Assembly (NCBI RefSeq): GCF_947495845.1
Contig: NZ_CANMAO010000010.1
Location: forward strand, 60,505 to 124,504
Source: an uncultured Endozoicomonas sp.
Lineage (GTDB): Bacteria > Pseudomonadota > Gammaproteobacteria > Pseudomonadales > Endozoicomonadaceae
Length of the DNA stretch: 64,000 nt
Direction of reading: 5' to 3'
The notes under the pieces were generated by a model that had not been told where the DNA came from, made no database searches, and saw only the letters and a list, made by a program, of their open reading frames with translations. Below are positions 27,796-36,800 of the stretch, in pieces. A program made the position numbers and the translations under genes. Numbering within the stretch: the first letter of the stretch is position 1; each line of letters begins with the position of its first letter.

Positions 27796-28503
27796 ATGAC
27801 GTTTTTAACCATAATAATAACGCTTGTGATAGCACTCGTTCTCATCATTGCCCTACAGGGGAAGTGGGCAAAAAAAACAGCGATCCGGTTGCCAGAAGCA
27901 TCAGGCAGTCGCGAAGAACTAACGGGTAATAACCCTACCCTGCTTCACATTGGAGAGAGCACCGTAGCCGGTGTCGGTGTGAACCATATAAACGACGGAT
28001 TAACAGTTCAGATCATCCAGGACCTTGCCAGCCGTCACCACAAAACAATGGACTGGCAAGTGCTCGGTATCAATGGCGCCAAAATTGCCGATCTGCTTCA
28101 TTGCCAGACAGCGATCAAATCACCTGACGTGTTATTAATAACCACCGGTGTGAACGACACCACGGGATTCACATCCGCTTCAACCTGGCGCAAAAACCTC
28201 AAACAGAGTGTTGACACCTTTGCCAACGCTGACACCGACGTGTATTTCACGGCTGTGCCTCCCATGGAAAAATTTCCATTGCTACCCCGCCCACTGAACT
28301 ATTTTTTGGGAGTAAGAGCCGCATGGCTCGATTGGCAATTGAAAACACTCTGCCAGCAGCAGGGCTGGAATTATCTCGCAAACACGTTAGACACCCGAAA
28401 AGAGTTTATTGCCCCTGACGGCTACCACCCCAGTGCCGAAGGCTATCGTCAATGGGCTGGTATGATTTCAGGCGAAATAGCTGAGGGCTTTAAGGCGGGT
28501 TAA
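27796..28503 (+). CDS. membrane-anchored SGNH/GDSL-type esterase
   Basis: 235 residues. An N-terminal TM anchor (LTIIITLVIALVLIIALQGKW) precedes an SGNH hydrolase: block I GESTVAGVG (catalytic Ser; GES instead of GDS), block III GVNDTTG (Asn) and block V DGYHPSAEGY (Asp and His). It likely hydrolyses an ester substrate at the cell envelope. It has an AAGGA Shine-Dalgarno and follows tetR by 20 nt, hence the same transcript. The substrate cannot be told from sequence. Confidence 0.82.
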   Translation: MTFLTIIITLVIALVLIIALQGKWAKKTAIRLPEASGSREELTGNNPTLLHIGESTVAGVGVNHINDGLTVQIIQDLASRHHKTMDWQVLGINGAKIADLLHCQTAIKSPDVLLITTGVNDTTGFTSASTWRKNLKQSVDTFANADTDVYFTAVPPMEKFPLLPRPLNYFLGVRAAWLDWQLKTLCQQQGWNYLANTLDTRKEFIAPDGYHPSAEGYRQWAGMISGEIAEGFKAG

Positions 28504-28638
28504 TGACTCACTTAGAAGCTGCCCCTTAATAACTTCACGACTCAGAGAGGTGTTTTCCGTTTTCCGTAAAAGCATAAGCAGTAAGGCTTTACGGATAAGG
28601 GTTCTGCTTAAAAGTGAAAGTTATTTTTTGACAGCTCC
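28504..28638. other. intergenic region between convergent SGNH esterase and hlyD-like gene
   Basis: Holds two overlapping imperfect inverted repeats (CCGTAAA at 28564 with TTTACGG at 28588; AAGCAG at 28576 with CTGCTT at 28604), which may end transcription from one or both sides. No ORF. Confidence 0.35.
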
Positions 28639-29973
28639 TTAATGCTTAAATCCTCTGGCGAGAGGAATCAATAAATACTTCATGACGGTTCGGGTGCCAG
28701 TGACAATATCCACCATCCCCGTCATACCAGGCAGTAGCCCAATATGGCTGGTCATCGGCAGATTCAGACGCACCCGATAATAAGGCTGACCATTTTCATC
28801 GTTCAGCGTATCGGCACTGATGGAACCCACCTGCCCCTGAATACTCCCATAAATTGAGAATTCATAGGCACTGAGTTTAACCCAGGCGGTTTGACCCGGT
28901 TTCAGGAAAGCAATGTCTGCAGGCTGAATTCTTGCCTCAATAATGAGCGGATCATTTGCTGGCACAATCTCAACCAACGTGGCACCGGGCTGAATCACAC
29001 TGCCTTCTGTGTGTACGGAAATACGTTTTATCATTCCATCCACGGGCGCATAGAGAATGGTTTTTTGCACCCGGTCTTCAAGACCAGCCTGCCCCTCCGA
29101 TAACTTCCCCAATCGCTCCCGCACCTCTTGCAGCTCTTTTTGTATATCTGCCCGATAGCGTGCCACTAATTCACGACTGCGGTTGTCTGCCTCCTGCAGA
29201 GCAGATCGTAATCGATTGGTGCGCAATACAGCATTACCCACTTCACCCTGAAGCTCATTGACCTGACGTTCAAGAGCAATAATCTCCACCCGGGTAACGA
29301 CGCCATCGGCCGATAGCGGGGCTTTTAGCGCTAGCTCCTCTCTGGCGAGAGTCAGGCTTTTTTCAAGTATCTTTATCTGAGCTCTCAACTCATTCATTTC
29401 TTGTTGTTTTTGTAAGGACTGCTGACTCAATACCGCCATCTGGCTTTTTAACGCCCCCACTCGCTCTTCAATCATTTTTTTCGCAGAAAGCGCCTGAGCA
29501 GGAAATTCATGCAGGAATGTTTCCGGAATCACTACACTCTCATTGCCTTTTATTAACCAGCTGCCATCCTGCTGTTGCACCATAAGCGAAAGCTCAGCAT
29601 CCAACCGAACAGCAGTTCCCTTCAAAAATTCCAACTCCGACTCATTCACTCGGAAAGATGACTGAAAGCGAGTCTCATCCACCTGCAAAAGCGGCTCGCC
29701 AGCTCGAACAAAATCGCCTTCTGCAACAAATACCGATTTTAAATTGCCACCATCCAGACTTTGCACCTCTTGCACTTTGCTAAACGGCGTTACCTTGCCA
29801 TAACCTGAGACTGTGTCGTCCAGTTCAAGAAAACAGCTCCACAGTAAAAACACCACGACAAACACCGACAAGAGCCAGACAAGCCAGCGGGATGATGACG
29901 TAATGTCCAGTGCTTTCGCCTGCTGTCGATTGGACGCTGTACGAATCAGCCAGCGATGCCAGATACTATCCAT
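28639..29973 (-). CDS. HlyD-family periplasmic adaptor of type I secretion system 2
   Basis: 444 residues. The TM helix is at about residues 29-48 (RWLVWLLSVFVVVFLLWSCF). Lipoyl halves (VQSLDGGNLKSVFVAEGDFV and LYAPVDGMIKRISVHTEGSV) flank a long coiled coil. The C-terminus (ISADTLNDENGQPYYRVRL, LLPGMTGMVDIVTG) is the usual HlyD barrel. It overlaps the upstream ABC gene by 8 nt. It links the ABC exporter to the divergent TolC at 32287-33636. Longer than the first adaptor (402 aa), mainly in the coiled coil. Confidence 0.92.
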   Translation of the reverse strand: MDSIWHRWLIRTASNRQQAKALDITSSSRWLVWLLSVFVVVFLLWSCFLELDDTVSGYGKVTPFSKVQEVQSLDGGNLKSVFVAEGDFVRAGEPLLQVDETRFQSSFRVNESELEFLKGTAVRLDAELSLMVQQQDGSWLIKGNESVVIPETFLHEFPAQALSAKKMIEERVGALKSQMAVLSQQSLQKQQEMNELRAQIKILEKSLTLAREELALKAPLSADGVVTRVEIIALERQVNELQGEVGNAVLRTNRLRSALQEADNRSRELVARYRADIQKELQEVRERLGKLSEGQAGLEDRVQKTILYAPVDGMIKRISVHTEGSVIQPGATLVEIVPANDPLIIEARIQPADIAFLKPGQTAWVKLSAYEFSIYGSIQGQVGSISADTLNDENGQPYYRVRLNLPMTSHIGLLPGMTGMVDIVTGTRTVMKYLLIPLARGFKH

Positions 29974-32056
29974 GGGCTGACTTCTTAATAACCGCCTGAT
30001 CTGAAACCAGACGTCCGCCTTCCAACATCAGAACACGGTCAACAATAGAAAGGAGTGAACTTCGATGAGTAATCACCACCAAGGTGACATGCTCTGGCAA
30101 CGCTTGCAGGGTCTGTTGCACCCGGGCATCCATCATACTGTCCATGTGCGCGGAGGGTTCATCCAATACCACAACCCCGGGGTTGTTAATCAAGGCTCTG
30201 GCCAAAGCCACTGCTCGACGTTGACCGCCAGAGATATTGCGACCACCTTCGCCAACCGGATATTCCAAACCGGCTATCGACTCTCCGGTAAACATGGTGA
30301 CCCCTGACTGCTGCGCCACACTCAGTACGTGCTCTTCACTCTTCACCTTGGCACCCATCATCATATTGGCTGCCACTGCCCCATTAAATAGCCAGGGTTC
30401 CTGCGCCAGAAAACCGATATTTTCTCTTAACGTAACAGGATGTATATCCTTTAGGCTTATGCCATCCAGATAAATCTGACCACTGTCTGGTAAATAAAGC
30501 GCTGCCAATAAACGAGCCAGAGTGGACTTCCCCGAACCGGATCGCCCAACAATGGCGATTCGCTCGCCTCGTTTGATCGTAAATGAAAGATCTTTAAGAG
30601 TCGGCGACAAACAACCCGGGTATGAAAACGACACCTGATCAAAAACAATGGTCTGCTGTATCGGTGTTAACGGACGATATGATTCACTTCTCGATGTTTC
30701 TTCCGGAGCCTGCATTAAACCATCAATATTTCGGTAAGCCGTTTTCGCCTGCCAGTAACGCGCGCCCAGCAGAGACAGCTGCATAAAGGGTGCAATGGCT
30801 CGACCAGAAAGCATCATAATGGCAATCAGCGCACCCATATTCATCTGAGATTGATGGATAAAACGAACACCAAAATACACAATACCAATGGTGGCCATCT
30901 GCTGTAGCCAAACCGAGAGGGCGCTCATATTTCCGGTGATAGCCCGGGTTCGCAAACCACAGGTTGCCATCAAGCCGGTAGCCTGCTCCCATCGTTTCTG
31001 AAAATAACTTTGACCACCCGCAAGACGAAGGCTTTCCAAGCCAGAGATGCTTTCCACCAAGTCACCATGTTTCTGTGTGGACAGTTTTTCGCCTTCCTGA
31101 ATACTTCTACGCAACGATGGCTGAACAAATACACTCAACCCCACCATGACCAGAATAACGATGATCGGTATCCAAACGATGCTCCCGCCCATCACCATAA
31201 TCACTAACAAAAAGATAAAGGCAAAGGGAATCTCCACCAGCACCGTTAGCGTGGTTGAGGTCAGAAACTCCCGGATCGATTCAAAATCCTGAACCTGTCG
31301 GGCAAATGCCCCTGCAACCGGAGGAACCGATGACAGATCAACATTCATCACCTTAGCGAATAACTCACTGGACATAATGAGATCTGTTTTTTTGGCCGCC
31401 ACATCAATAAATCGAATACGCAGCTGCCGGCAAAACAATTCAAACGTCACAACCAGAAGCACCCCAGCAACCAGGGTATTCAGTGTCGTCATTGCCATAC
31501 CGGGAATCACACGGTCATAAATCAGACGAACAAATAACGGAACCGCAAGGGCAAACAGATTGACCAGAAGCGATACCAGTAATACTTCGCGATAAATTCG
31601 CCAACCGGACCATAACGCCCCCCAAAACCAGTGATGTTCAAAATACTGTTCTGTACTTGAAAGTGTGTTGTGGCTGTTGGGTTTGGGACTAAAAAAGTAG
31701 ACATCCTTCTCAATACTGTTGAGCAAGACACCATAATCCACCTCATTACTTTCATCATGATCATAAGGTTTCAAGGTGGATACTACTAACCCATTGGCGT
31801 TGATATGGGTGATGATCAACGGTTTTCCATTACTTATCACCAAGCAAGGCAAAGGGCTTTTATCCGTCAGCCAATCCCCCGTTAGCGACTGACGACAAAC
31901 ATCCATGTGCACATTTGAAGCGGCTCTTTCCAACAGCGAGAAATCCAGATCGAAAGCGGTGGCTGGTAGCCCAGACAGTATTTTTTCAGCGGTCGCTGGT
32001 GTACCAAAATATCTGGTCAGCCAGATCAGGCAGGCTAATAACGGGCTTACGGTCAT
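29966..32056 (-). CDS. LapB-type ABC exporter, type I secretion system 2
   Basis: 696 residues from the Met at 32056 (MTVSPLLACLIWLTRYFGTP), the normal LapB beginning; an upstream Met would add a spurious 21-residue segment. It has a catalytically dead C39-like domain (~1-125), a TM domain (~145-420), then an ATPase with Walker A GRSGSGKST, signature ISGGQRR, Walker B VVVLDEPSAHMD and H-loop VVITHRS. It powers export of the RTX-tagged giant adhesin encoded across the divergent promoter. Paralogue of the ABC gene at 13901-16054, but clearly diverged. Confidence 0.92.
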   Translation of the reverse strand: MTVSPLLACLIWLTRYFGTPATAEKILSGLPATAFDLDFSLLERAASNVHMDVCRQSLTGDWLTDKSPLPCLVISNGKPLIITHINANGLVVSTLKPYDHDESNEVDYGVLLNSIEKDVYFFSPKPNSHNTLSSTEQYFEHHWFWGALWSGWRIYREVLLVSLLVNLFALAVPLFVRLIYDRVIPGMAMTTLNTLVAGVLLVVTFELFCRQLRIRFIDVAAKKTDLIMSSELFAKVMNVDLSSVPPVAGAFARQVQDFESIREFLTSTTLTVLVEIPFAFIFLLVIMVMGGSIVWIPIIVILVMVGLSVFVQPSLRRSIQEGEKLSTQKHGDLVESISGLESLRLAGGQSYFQKRWEQATGLMATCGLRTRAITGNMSALSVWLQQMATIGIVYFGVRFIHQSQMNMGALIAIMMLSGRAIAPFMQLSLLGARYWQAKTAYRNIDGLMQAPEETSRSESYRPLTPIQQTIVFDQVSFSYPGCLSPTLKDLSFTIKRGERIAIVGRSGSGKSTLARLLAALYLPDSGQIYLDGISLKDIHPVTLRENIGFLAQEPWLFNGAVAANMMMGAKVKSEEHVLSVAQQSGVTMFTGESIAGLEYPVGEGGRNISGGQRRAVALARALINNPGVVVLDEPSAHMDSMMDARVQQTLQALPEHVTLVVITHRSSLLSIVDRVLMLEGGRLVSDQAVIKKSAHG

Positions 32057-32286
32057 AGTCGTCCAGTAGAGAAGAAGGAATATCAACAGAAATTCTTCGC
32101 CATGAAAGGATAGACGCACAATGACTTTTGCGACCTTTGAGATGATCGACTATTTTGAAAGAGTGTTTTCCTTTTCCCTGCCAGACAGGGCAACGCTTTG
32201 CTTTGTTAGCAGCCGGTGTTTGTCAACCCGGTTGTTTGTCAACTTAGTATTGCAATACCAGAGTATCTTCTTTGCCATTCAGCAAT
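32057..32286. other. divergent promoter region of type I secretion locus 2
   Basis: 230 nt between the ABC and tolC-like starts. It contains a direct repeat of TTTGTCAAC at 32219-32227 and 32235-32243 (16-nt spacing) and a small hairpin CCCTG/CAGGG. The repeats could be a regulator site. No clear -35/-10. Confidence 0.4.
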
Positions 32287-33636
32287 ATGACTACCATTGA
32301 TTTTCACCCACGCCTTTCTTATCGCCATTACGTTTTGTTTGCATTCATCACTTTCACGACAGTGGCGTCTGGGCAGAGCCTTGAGGAAGCAGTTTCCATC
32401 GCTCTAATGACCAACCCAAAGATGCATCAGCAAACCCAGCGGGTTCAAACCAAAATAGACGAAGAGTCCATTGCCAGAGCCAACTATCTTCCCAGCATCA
32501 ACCTCCATGGCGGGACGGGTTATGAATGGACTTCCAATGGGACGACACGCGGGGGCAGTGCTTCATCCAGTGATCGCCTTCATCGATATGAATCCTCCGT
32601 TGCCTTGCGTCAGGAGATTTTCTCAGGTTTTTCAACCTGGCATGACACAAAAAGAACCAAAGCCACGACCTATTCTGAACAGTTCCGTCTGCTGACCATT
32701 GCCTCAGAAATGGCGCTAAACGTCGCTCGTGCTTACCTTGCTGTCATCATGACTGAAAGAGCCCTTGAGTTGGCTCAGCAAAACCTGAAGGTTCATCAGG
32801 ATATTTTTTATCGAATATACAAACGATCAGAGTCTGGTATACAAAGCTCTGCAGACCTATCGCTGGTTTCAGGCCGGCTGGCCAGTGCAGAAGCAAATAC
32901 CATTGCGGCTCAAAACAATAGGAAGGATGCAGAGTTACGATTTCATACATTAACCGGAACCCAACCAGACCGTCTGGTTGAACCCGTACCTGACCGTGGC
33001 CTTATACCAAACACCCTACCGCAGGTTGTGGACATAGCTATTACAGAATACCCATTATTGAAATCTGCAAAACAGGACAGTCTGGCAGCGAACAGTGAGT
33101 ATCAAGCCAGCAAAAGCCGATTCTACCCTGATGTCTATTTTTCTGCCGAGCGATCGTGGAATAAAAATCTGAATGGCATCATCGGTCGAGATGATGACTA
33201 CACCTTGATGTTTCACGTTCGCCTTAATGTCTTTAATGGAGGCGCAGACGACGCCAGAAAAAGAGCATCCATGAGCCGCTGGTATGAATCAAAAGATATC
33301 TACCAACAAACCCTGCTGGAAGTTCAGGAAGAAACCCATCTGGCCTGGGAAGCCCACATCCAGCTTCATCGACAGATTCCTCAATTGCAGCGACACGTGA
33401 CTTATAGCATGGAAACAGTGAACGCCTATAGACGTCAGTTTTCTATGGGGGAACGCTCACTGCTGGATGTCCTGAATGCAGAAAACGAAAGTTTAAGCGC
33501 TTCCCTGAACTGGAGCCAGGCTCAGATTGCCAGCCTTGAGGCAGATTACCGGCTGCTGCATATCTCTGGACGATTGCTGGATGCGTTTAAGATAACCCTG
33601 CCCGCCAGCTGGCAACCATCGAACAGGGAGTTGTGA
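32287..33636 (+). CDS. TolC-family outer-membrane channel, type I secretion system 2
   Basis: 449 residues from the ATG at 32287 (a TTG 5 codons earlier is also in frame). Signal peptide (YVLFAFITFTTVASGQ), then OEP repeats: LEEAVSIALMTNPKMHQQTQ, ALNVARAYLAVIMTERALEL, a second repeat with VVDIAITEYPLLKSAKQDSL, and RRQFSMGERSLLDVLNAENE, the usual TolC equatorial motif. First gene of a rightward operon that continues into a small lipoprotein and the giant adhesin; its stop overlaps the next start (TGATG). Confidence 0.92.
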   Translation: MTTIDFHPRLSYRHYVLFAFITFTTVASGQSLEEAVSIALMTNPKMHQQTQRVQTKIDEESIARANYLPSINLHGGTGYEWTSNGTTRGGSASSSDRLHRYESSVALRQEIFSGFSTWHDTKRTKATTYSEQFRLLTIASEMALNVARAYLAVIMTERALELAQQNLKVHQDIFYRIYKRSESGIQSSADLSLVSGRLASAEANTIAAQNNRKDAELRFHTLTGTQPDRLVEPVPDRGLIPNTLPQVVDIAITEYPLLKSAKQDSLAANSEYQASKSRFYPDVYFSAERSWNKNLNGIIGRDDDYTLMFHVRLNVFNGGADDARKRASMSRWYESKDIYQQTLLEVQEETHLAWEAHIQLHRQIPQLQRHVTYSMETVNAYRRQFSMGERSLLDVLNAENESLSASLNWSQAQIASLEADYRLLHISGRLLDAFKITLPASWQPSNREL

Positions 33637-33854
33637 TGCAGCCCTCATCATCCCTGGCTATCAAGGTCAGCCAATTACCACTCCTTGCCCTTATGCTGCT
33701 TCTCGGGTGTAGCAGTAACCACAACCATCAACAGCTCTATGACCTGCAAGACAGCAATCATGACGGCAGAACCACACTTCTACTCTCGATTAAACCCCAG
33801 AAATCCATCAAGAAGTGGTCTGCACAGAGCTTTTCAGGCCCAGCCTTTCAATAA
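33636..33854 (+). CDS. small lipoprotein between tolC-like and adhesin genes
   Basis: 72 residues from the ATG at 33636. A hydrophobic signal (LPLLALMLLLGC) ends in a lipobox Cys, followed by SSNHNHQQLYDLQDSNHDGR, a hydrophilic His/Asn/Asp-rich segment, then a short basic tail. The start overlaps the tolC-like stop and the gene ends 11 nt before the adhesin start, so all three are translated together. I recognise no family. Position suggests an accessory of adhesin export or retention, for example an outer-membrane-anchored plug or chaperone (inference). Confidence 0.65.
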   Translation: MQPSSSLAIKVSQLPLLALMLLLGCSSNHNHQQLYDLQDSNHDGRTTLLLSIKPQKSIKKWSAQSFSGPAFQ

Positions 33855-33865
33855 AGTCGTTCCTT

Positions 33866-36800
33866 ATGAATAAAGTCATTCTGGTTAGCAGTCCTGGCAT
33901 CGTCACCCTTGTCAGTGGAGTCGTCTGGCAAGTCACGGCTGACAATGTACGAGAACGAGTATATGAAGGAGAGCTATTGGAGTCCGGCACCCTTCTGGAG
34001 TTGAATGATGATTCTAGGATTGAAATTAACTCAATTAACTTAATCAAAGGGGAGCAGCCGGACTCAACGCCATTGCATGAGAGCATCACTGATAGCAGTG
34101 GACAAACATCAGCAGACCAACATCCAATTTCTCAAACTCAACATGCCAGTAATGTGTCGGGTATTACGTCACCAGAAATAATCCCACTGGCTATTTTAGC
34201 GGTAAGTCCTACCTCCGGCTTCCACACAAGCTGGCAATCTCAACAGGGTTCTGGTTATGAGGATTTCAACAAGCTCTCGTTTTCGGGAGGTGACATTATC
34301 CTGCCAGCCATTTTTATTCATACGCCCATCACCGCAGACAACATTGTTAATCGTCAGGAATCCACATCACTCACTGTCTCGGGTACTGTAATCAATGTTG
34401 AACCCATGACCCCGATTATTCTCACCCTGACTGATCACAATGGTCACCAGCTGAAACAGGAAACCCGGGTTGATGACGATGGTATCCACTGGAAAGCAAT
34501 ACTTTCACTGTCTGACCGACCAAAAGAACTGGATGATGGAAGCATTAAAATAACGGCGCAGATCAGTGACGGTTCCAAACAGGATGTCTCCGACACCACC
34601 ACATTTCTCCTGGATACAATCACCCCAGTGACCCTGGCGCTCGCCCACGAAAGTGACTCCTGCTACGGTCACCCAGGGTATTATTTCGGTAACCCAACTA
34701 GCGACAATCGTCCTCTAATTGTAGGCACTGCCGAACCTGGAGCAACGCTCAGCCTGTTAATTGACGACCACATAGAAGTAAGCGGGCTCAAAATAAACAA
34801 CACCGGTCAATGGTCAGTGCAACTTACAGAGCCATTGAAAGATGGAATTTATCAGTTAAAAGCAGAATCTAAAGACATTGCCGGAAATACGTCAACCGCT
34901 GAGTTCCCATTAACCATTGATACAAAAGCGGAAGTCTGGATCAATGACATAGATAGCTACCAAACGGATTTCCTTTATTCAGCTATTACTGGAGAGACCA
35001 CAGGAATAAATAATAATCGAGTGGTTCAACTGAATTTTTACACCAAGTCCGATCAACCCACTCCCCTTGCATCCTACGATGCACTGGTCACAGAGGCCAG
35101 TTGGGAGACATCATCTCTTTATGTTCCATTTAACAATACCAGTGACTATTTTGAAGCTTATGCAGAAGACCGAGCATGTACTGTTGTCAGAGATCAGATG
35201 GTGCCTCTTGGTAATCCCGGAGCAATTAGTTTTCACGAAGCCAGCTTACAAGAAAACAAAGGCAGTGCCCTTACCAAAATAATTAACCCAATCGCCAACC
35301 ATTCGACACAGCTCAGTTTCTCAGCTGCAGACTTAAGGGATTTACCAGCAGAACTTAAAGTAATTGATGACAATAATACCTTCCCCTTAACCTGGCAAAC
35401 TCAGGAACAGGCGAACTCACAAATACTAAAAGCCATCTACCAGAACAAGAATGAAACTCAAACCGCCTTTTCTATTACGCTCCCTGCCCGGGGAGATCAG
35501 GATGCCATCGCCACGCTTCACAAGCCCCTGGATTATTCCATCATGGGCGACGGTGAAGCCATAATACTCAACATCCCTTACCTGAAAAGTCTGTATTCAG
35601 CTAAATATAATAGAACTCATCATTCGAAGGCCGGATTTTCAATTTCCATCTTCGATGACAGCCCCGCAGTCATTGACCATCCACCGGTGTCTGTGATCGA
35701 AGGTGAAGTAAAATATTGTGGCGACAATGCCTGCCAGATCCCACCAAACGACAGTTGTAAATTATTCACTCCGAATCAGTTGGGAGCGGATGGTGGTGAG
35801 CTGACGGCTATTAATGACATTCCTGTTAACGCCATCACCCCAGCAACCGCAGATCCATTTACTGGCTTATATCCATTCACCGGACAGTACGGAACCCTCT
35901 ATGCGTCTATAGACGGCTGCTGGAACTATCAAGCAAAACCAGCACAGATTCATTTGCCCGATAAACCCTTAACCGATACGTTCAATATCACAGTTACCGA
36001 TCAGGATGGAGACAGTGATACAGCGCCCATTACCTTTTATGTACTGGATGGCCCTGCCCCTGTTTTCGCCCCTGCGTCCGTTAAGTCCATGATCATTGAT
36101 CAAGAGTGCGAACAACCCGCGCCCAGTCCAGATTATGGATCTCTTGAGGTAATAAAAGGTTCCGATCCTCTGTTACCGGCCAAGCTGCAATTCAACCTAA
36201 ATGCGACCACTGCCGCTTTACAACAATCACTGGGCGACGACTTCCCCAACAGTGGTGGTGCCGCTCTGGACCTAACCAACCTGCACCCTGGCCCAAACAA
36301 TCAGAGCCTGACATTGTCGACGGTTTACGGTGATCCGGTTCTGGACATCAGCTTGCAAAATATTCACGCCGATGCGCTTGGAAACCTGCAGGCCAGTCTT
36401 AAGATTCTGCAAATAGCCAACCTTAATGTTGTCTCATCGTCGCCTGCGGTACTTCCGATGGTAATATCCGCCACGGATCAGGACATCAGCAGTGCCACGC
36501 ATACCATTGACCTGACCATGGTAGACGGTACAGTCACCCTTTATGATGACAATATTCAAGTGGTTGAAGGAAAAACCGTCACTGGCAATCTGCTGGCCAA
36601 TGATCAACACTGCCTGGATACTCTCACCGTCACTGCCGTCGAACCAACCCCTCAATCACTGATTGAAAACCCACCCGACAACAACACATTTTCTTACCTA
36701 CCAAACCAGACCATCAAAACGCTGTACGGTGATTTTGTCGTTCAAGCTAATGGTGATTATCAATTCACTGCGAAAAAAAGCCTGAAAAATCGTGACCCAA

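Noticed and set aside
33815..33866. Earlier in-frame start for the giant adhesin
   Set aside because: It would overlap the lipoprotein gene and add a segment unlike the retention-module N-terminus.
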